From JAXLYE01 sp046351595 (lineage in GTDB: Bacteria; Myxococcota_A; Polyangia; Palsa-1104; JAEUJZ01), in NCBI GenBank assembly GCA_046351595.1, contig JAXLYE010000001.1, positions 930,001 to 994,000 of the forward strand: 64,000 nt of DNA. Direction: 5' to 3'. The notes below the pieces were generated by a model. That model did not search any database and was not told the origin of the DNA. It saw nothing but the letters and a program-made list of their open reading frames with translations. The position numbers and the translations under genes are program-made. Of this stretch, positions 60,168 to 64,000 are shown one piece after another (the stretch's first letter is position 1; every line of letters begins with the position of its first letter).

Positions 60168-61049
60168 ATGGACCACTCCCCCGCCGATCTACAGCACATC
60201 TACAGCGTCGCCGTTTCTCTCAAGCAGCAGCTCTTAGAGCTGCTCGCGACGCGCCCGCACGACCCCGCCCTGCTGCCTCTCCCGCGGCCCCTGCTTCTAA
60301 AGTTCCCGAGGCGGATGCACCGCAATGTAGCCAGAGCCTCGGCGGCCCGGATGCTCATGGAGACCGAGCCGGACCCCTGCCCCTTCAGTCCCACGCTCCG
60401 CACAGACCCCCTTCGCCGGGAAGTGCTGGCCGAATGGAAAGAGCTGATCGAGGGCCATCACGACATCCGCGACCGGAACCAGGCCGCCAGCCGGCTCCTT
60501 AAGAAGGCGATGACCCGCCTGTACGGCGAGAAGATCGGCCAAGCCTGTGCGCACCACACGACTCGGATCGCCGCGCGCAAGGAGCGCACGAGCGTGCAGA
60601 AGGAACGAGCAAAGGCATTCATGGGCGCAGACAAGGTCCCGGTCGAGGCGCTGTGCAAGCTGAAGATCGACAGCACGTACCGCCAGCCGGGGGAGCGGTT
60701 CCACGTCGGAGCGCGGGCTTACCTGCTCGCAGCCAGCTCCTACGCGCGCACCTTCAGCAAGAGGAACGGGCCCATCTACACGGCCGACGGCACGAGCCTC
60801 GTAGCTCGACGCGCGCGCCTGTGTTGGCAGGTGATGAGCGCGATCGGGACCGGACTGCACCCTGGCCCCGACGGGAAAGCCTCTCGATTCGTAAGGCTAA
60901 CTACAGTCGTCCAACAGGTCACCGGGCACAAGGGAGGGAAGCGCTACGCAGAGATCGCCGCGCTCACCGACGATCTTGTAGCGATCGGATTTGCGAAGTG
61001 GTCTACGCGCGAAGGCCCGCGGGCGGTGCGTCTGCTGAGCCCAAAGTGA
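60168..61049 (+). CDS. Element-encoded protein of unknown function
   Basis: 293 residues, basic, mostly helical (for example SRLLKKAMTRLYGEKIGQACAHHTTRIAARKERTSVQKERAKAF). The C-terminal part (RLTTVVQQVTGHKGGKRYAEIAALTDDLVAIGFAKWSTREGPRAVRLL) looks like a winged helix. It may bind DNA and could be a replication initiator, given the nearby DnaB-like helicase, but this is inference. The ribosome site before the ATG is weak. Confidence 0.65.
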   Translation: MDHSPADLQHIYSVAVSLKQQLLELLATRPHDPALLPLPRPLLLKFPRRMHRNVARASAARMLMETEPDPCPFSPTLRTDPLRREVLAEWKELIEGHHDIRDRNQAASRLLKKAMTRLYGEKIGQACAHHTTRIAARKERTSVQKERAKAFMGADKVPVEALCKLKIDSTYRQPGERFHVGARAYLLAASSYARTFSKRNGPIYTADGTSLVARRARLCWQVMSAIGTGLHPGPDGKASRFVRLTTVVQQVTGHKGGKRYAEIAALTDDLVAIGFAKWSTREGPRAVRLLSPK

Positions 61050-61139
61050 AAAGGCTGATCGAGCTGTGCGACGGGGATTCAACTATCGTACAGCTCGGAT
61101 AAACACTTTTGCGGCTGCGGACGCTTTGCTGATCCGCAG

Positions 61140-61403
61140 ATGTCGCAAGCCACATCCTGCCAACAGAACCAGATCCTTTCTCCTCGTCTCGGCGCGCTCG
61201 TGGCGCTGCGCTACGAGGGGTATCCGTACAGGCTCGCTGCTCGCCTCGGTATCAGCCCGCGCACGCTCGCGTATGGGATGCAGCAGGGGCGCGTCTCTGC
61301 GCGGGTCGCTGACCAGCTAGAGCGCGAGCTGGGCACCGCCGCCTGGCGCTTCGTCACCGGCCAGACCGATACCCTCACCGTGGAAGGGGGCGCTCGTGGC
61401 TGA
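61140..61403 (+). CDS. Small HTH protein
   Basis: 87 residues. The central part (YEGYPYRLAARLGISPRTLAYGMQQGRVSARVADQLERELG) has the spacing of a Cro/C1-like helix-turn-helix. It may regulate the element. It overlaps the next gene by 8 bp. Confidence 0.6.
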   Translation: MSQATSCQQNQILSPRLGALVALRYEGYPYRLAARLGISPRTLAYGMQQGRVSARVADQLERELGTAAWRFVTGQTDTLTVEGGARG

Positions 61404-61644
61404 GCGCGTCCCTGAGACGGTGGTCGAGCGCGCCGCCGATCGGTTGATCGAGCACCTCGCCGCGCAGGTACGGCCCTGGCTGATCCGAGAGCTCCGCCAA
61501 GTGCTCGACCCGCTCGACGGCGAAGCCATGCCCGAGGATACCGATGAGATCGAGCGCGCAGCCGCAGCCTGGACGGCCAGCTATCGCGCACGGCAGCGGC
61601 AAGCCACGCGGACCCGTCGCCCTGGCAAGAGGAACAGCGGTTGA
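61396..61644 (+). CDS. Small charged protein of unknown function
   Basis: 82 residues, GTG start, helical and charged (VERAADRLIEHLAAQVRPWLIRELRQVLDP), with a basic C-terminal tail. It overlaps both neighbours, so it is translated as part of the replication-type operon. No family recognised. Confidence 0.55.
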   Translation: MAERVPETVVERAADRLIEHLAAQVRPWLIRELRQVLDPLDGEAMPEDTDEIERAAAAWTASYRARQRQATRTRRPGKRNSG

Positions 61645-63218
61645 GCTCCCCCCCAAGCCTGAGCGGCAGGGCGCTGCCCTCGCCGGCAGTCGAGGAGCTA
61701 AGCCCCTTGGCTGCGCATGTTGAGGGGCTCGGCCCCTCCGTTGAACAGATCTTGGTTGGGGTCTACCTGTTCGCGCCCGATCGGCCCCTGCCCTCGGTAG
61801 GCTTGGACCCGGCGATGTTCCGCTCGCCGCTGCTCGGCGCCACCTGGGGAGCGATCTGCGCAGTCCGGCACCGCGGCGAGCGAGCCGATCTGGTCCGCGT
61901 CGGTGCGCAGCTCCGCGAGAGCGGCGAGGCGCTGCGGTTTGCATCCGGCGGCGGGGTCGAGGCGTACCTGTCGGGCCTGGCCAACCAAACAACCGCCGCG
62001 GAGCTCCACTGCGCCGAGTCCGCAGCGGCGAGCGTGCGCGATGACTTTGCGCTGCGCCAGATCTGCGCCCGGTATGAAGCGGCGTCGCCCCTGCTCACCG
62101 GCTCCGTCTCGCAGGCACGTGCGGCGCTGCGCCACCTTGCCGACGAGGCCGAGCGGCTCGCCCCCTTGCGCGGCTCCGTCTCGATCATGGAGAAGGTGCG
62201 CCTGCGGTGGAGCGAGCCGCCGCCGCTGCCGGTCCCGACAGGTATCGGGTCGCTTGATCGAGCGCTCGGCGGCGGGCTGCTGCCGCGGGGTCTGTCTGTG
62301 CTGGTCGCCGGCACCGGACGAGGCAAGACCGGGCTCGCGATTCAGATCGCGCTGGCGTGGCTCGCGCAGGGTCGATCCGTCCTCCACCTATCGACGGAGA
62401 TGGACGAGCGGCAGGGCCTCTCGCGCGTGCTCGGGCAAGTGCTCGGCCGGCCCTGGCGCACGGTCTACGAACAGGGACCGGAGCACATCGAGGAGCTTGT
62501 GCAGTGCGCACAAGACCGCCTCGCGGGCCTGCGCTGCGAGCCGCTCGGTTCACACGAGCGCCTTACGGATCTGCTCGCAGGCTGGCTCCGAGAACAGGAA
62601 GGCAGGCCCCTCGCGGTCATCTTAGATCACCTTACCGACGCTGCGCGGAGCCATGGCAGCGCCGACATGCGCCATGCGACACAAGCCGTCACCGCGGAGC
62701 TAAAGCACTTCGCCAGCAAGCACGGCGTGCTGGTCCTAGCGGTGACACAGACCGCGCGCGCGGTGACTCAGCCCGCCCGCGGCCAGGCCAAGCGCTCGGG
62801 CCGCGCTTTCGAGAGCGCCGCCAAGGATGCCGGCGAGGTCGAGGCCGACTCCGAGGCTCTGATGTATCTGGATTCTGATCCTTGCCCGCAGGACGGCTCC
62901 GCGCCGGCCCGGCTGCACATCTCCAAGTCCCGCGGCAGCGCCTGCAATCAAGTGGTCCCGCTCTGTTTCCATGGCGCGCTGGGAGTCTTCACAGAAGACA
63001 CCCCCGCCAGCCAGCCGAGCAGCGAGACCCAGCGGCTGTTCAGGACCATCGCCGGGCTAAAGGCCGAGGGCAAGCCGACGTCCCTGCGCGCCCTGAAATC
63101 GACGCTAAGGATGGGGCAAGACAAGCTCAGTGACCTACTGAGTGCGCTGGAAAAGCAGGGTCTCATTGCTCACGGCGCTAACGGCTGGCAGCCAGCGCCT
63201 GATGGAGCTCGACCGTGA
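61641..63218 (+). CDS. DnaB-like replicative helicase
   Basis: 525 residues. An N-terminal helical domain (about 30-170: VEQILVGVYLFAPDRPLPSVGLDPAMFRSPLLGATWGAI) resembles the DnaB N-terminal domain. The RecA-like core has Walker A AGTGRGKTG (GTGRGKT about 224-230), Walker B LAVILDHLTDAA and a later QTARAVTQ sensor-like segment. A C-terminal HTH-like region (about 465-515: TQRLFRTIAGLKAEGKPTSLRALKSTLRMGQDKLSDLLSALEKQGLIAHG) is not part of DnaB and may bind origin DNA. The start is a TTG at 61641 with a 4-bp overlap. It suggests autonomous replication of the element. Confidence 0.85.
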   Translation: MSSPPSLSGRALPSPAVEELSPLAAHVEGLGPSVEQILVGVYLFAPDRPLPSVGLDPAMFRSPLLGATWGAICAVRHRGERADLVRVGAQLRESGEALRFASGGGVEAYLSGLANQTTAAELHCAESAAASVRDDFALRQICARYEAASPLLTGSVSQARAALRHLADEAERLAPLRGSVSIMEKVRLRWSEPPPLPVPTGIGSLDRALGGGLLPRGLSVLVAGTGRGKTGLAIQIALAWLAQGRSVLHLSTEMDERQGLSRVLGQVLGRPWRTVYEQGPEHIEELVQCAQDRLAGLRCEPLGSHERLTDLLAGWLREQEGRPLAVILDHLTDAARSHGSADMRHATQAVTAELKHFASKHGVLVLAVTQTARAVTQPARGQAKRSGRAFESAAKDAGEVEADSEALMYLDSDPCPQDGSAPARLHISKSRGSACNQVVPLCFHGALGVFTEDTPASQPSSETQRLFRTIAGLKAEGKPTSLRALKSTLRMGQDKLSDLLSALEKQGLIAHGANGWQPAPDGARP

Positions 63219-63625
63219 GGCCAGCCGTGGCCTCGCAGCCTTCCCTAATAAGCCGAGTACGGCGGCTTATTGGGGGCTGTACTTGCCCGTACTCCGCGGC
63301 GCACAGCGACGGTGCGTACTCGGTGTACTCGACTGCACTTGCCGTACCTGAAGTACGCCCTGCGGCCCGTTCCTGGCTCCGTCGAGAAGTACGCAGCAGG
63401 TACGCGCGAGTACGCCCCCCCTATCGACCCACTTTTACGGCGAGCCCTTCTCTTACTGCCCGCAGCGCCCTCGTGCGCTCCACATCGGGGAGCCCGGAGG
63501 GCCCGGGCCCCTCGTGCGCGCGTGACCCGCAGCCCGCGAGCAGTGCGCCCGCGGCCCGCTGTTCCTTCGATCAACCGGCCCTGCGTGGGCCTCTTTCCAA
63601 CCTCACCACCGAGGAGCAATAGATC
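63219..63625. other. Intergenic region with GTAC cluster, possible origin
   Basis: 407 bp without a supported gene. It begins with a 9-bp hairpin (63247-63271), then ten GTAC words between about 63257 and 63412 (for example GTACTT, GTACTC and AAGTACGC), some paired as inverted repeats. The rest, to 63625, is GC-rich and ends with a GAGGAG ribosome site for the next gene. Iteron-like repeats beside a helicase gene fit a replication origin or a partition site. Confidence 0.55.
63247..63271 (+). terminator. Hairpin after the DnaB-like gene
   Basis: Perfect stem AATAAGCCG/CGGCTTATT with a 7-nt loop that holds a GTAC. It lies 28 bp after the helicase stop. No T-run follows, so it may also belong to the repeat structure. 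Confidence 0.45.
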
Positions 63626-64000
63626 ATGCGCAACTCTCTCAGCATCACCCTGACCGACCCGCTCCGTCGGGAGAACGTCCGGCCCCGGCTCGACGCGCTC
63701 GCCGGCTCGACGGGCTTTCCCGCAGCCCAAATCGCAGGCCGAGCCCTTGTCATCGGGCTGCGCGCCATCGAGGAAGATTGGCACCGGCTCTTTCCCGCGT
63801 CCGACTCGACGAGCCCCGCGGCCCCGAGCGCGCCCACGCACCGGCCCGCCGAGACCGAGCACGCGTCGACCCGTGACGTAGGGTCCTGCACGGCGCCGCA
63901 CGCTGCGAACATGCAACACACTGCGGACCCGGATACGACCGCGCACGCACCTGCATCGCCGCTTGCTGCGCAGGCGGACCCGGCCCAGCCAGTCGACGCG
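63626..64000 (+). CDS. RHH-like DNA-binding protein, partial
   Basis: The frame opens at ATG 63626 after a GAGGAG site and has no stop in the remaining 125 codons, so the gene continues past the window. The first ~50 residues (NSLSITLTDPLRRENVRPRL, then a helix with GFPAAQIAGRALVIGLRAIEEDW) fit a ribbon-helix-helix domain like plasmid copy-control or partition proteins. The rest is Pro/Ala/Thr-rich. The role is inferred from its position beside the putative origin. Confidence 0.6.
   Translation, partial: MRNSLSITLTDPLRRENVRPRLDALAGSTGFPAAQIAGRALVIGLRAIEEDWHRLFPASDSTSPAAPSAPTHRPAETEHASTRDVGSCTAPHAANMQHTADPDTTAHAPASPLAAQADPAQPVDA

Overview
The window is 64 kb of very GC-rich bacterial DNA with dense, short-gapped operons. 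The gene mix suggests a member of the Myxococcota (myxobacteria or relatives). Pointers are the split F1Fo-ATP synthase locus with two b-type subunit genes and no a or c subunit gene, very long TPR proteins, a sigma-54 activator in a signalling operon, a GldF-GldG-like fused ABC exporter, many small Cys-rich or TPR lipoproteins, and an scpA-scpB-rluB operon with disordered tails. The genus cannot be named from the sequence alone.

Layout. 1-3.4 kb: the end of a B12-type radical SAM protein, a cytochrome P450, an HTH-only LysR relic and a type I methionine aminopeptidase. 3.5-10.2 kb (minus): atpF-atpF-atpH-atpA-atpG-atpD-atpC with its own promoter and terminator. 10.3-15.6 kb (minus): a signalling operon of histidine kinase, receiver protein, small helical protein and sigma-54 activator, preceded by a coiled-coil membrane protein. 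15.7-17.6 kb: an SDR-TetR operon behind a near-consensus promoter carrying three operators at exact 21-bp spacing. 18.3-30.1 kb (minus): two giant TPR paralogues translated in tandem. 30.5-32.8 kb: hemW and holA, convergent. 32.8-34.0 kb: a lipoprotein and a TPR membrane protein. 34.2-38.0 kb: scpA-scpB-rluB. 38.2-42.4 kb: a small protein, a TauE-like permease and an ABC exporter. 42.7-49.7 kb: a DUF4911 protein, a TPR protein and a GldA/GldFG-like exporter. 49.9 kb: tRNA-Leu(CAA). 50.2-57.6 kb: small exported proteins, a cyclophilin, a very large FAD/Fe-S oxidoreductase and a Sel1-repeat lipoprotein.

From about 57.6 kb the character changes. There is an integrase remnant, four 11-bp direct repeats, a terminator, and only the 3' part of a tRNA-Leu(GAG) gene. 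These are followed by ParDE-like toxin-antitoxin genes, a PD-(D/E)XK nuclease-like protein, an unknown protein, a small HTH protein, a DnaB-like helicase, a 155-bp stretch with ten GTAC words, and a partial RHH-like gene that runs off the end. I read this as the left end of an integrated mobile element inserted at the tRNA-Leu(GAG) gene. The intact tRNA copy would lie beyond the right end of the window.

The most unusual non-coding signals are the triple TetR-type operator at 15.8 kb, five TGTTTCA words at an average 10.5-bp spacing at 39.8 kb (with a similar set inside scpA), the tRNA attachment site with flanking GGGAA-type repeats, and the GTAC cluster. No CRISPR array, rRNA gene or intact insertion sequence was seen.
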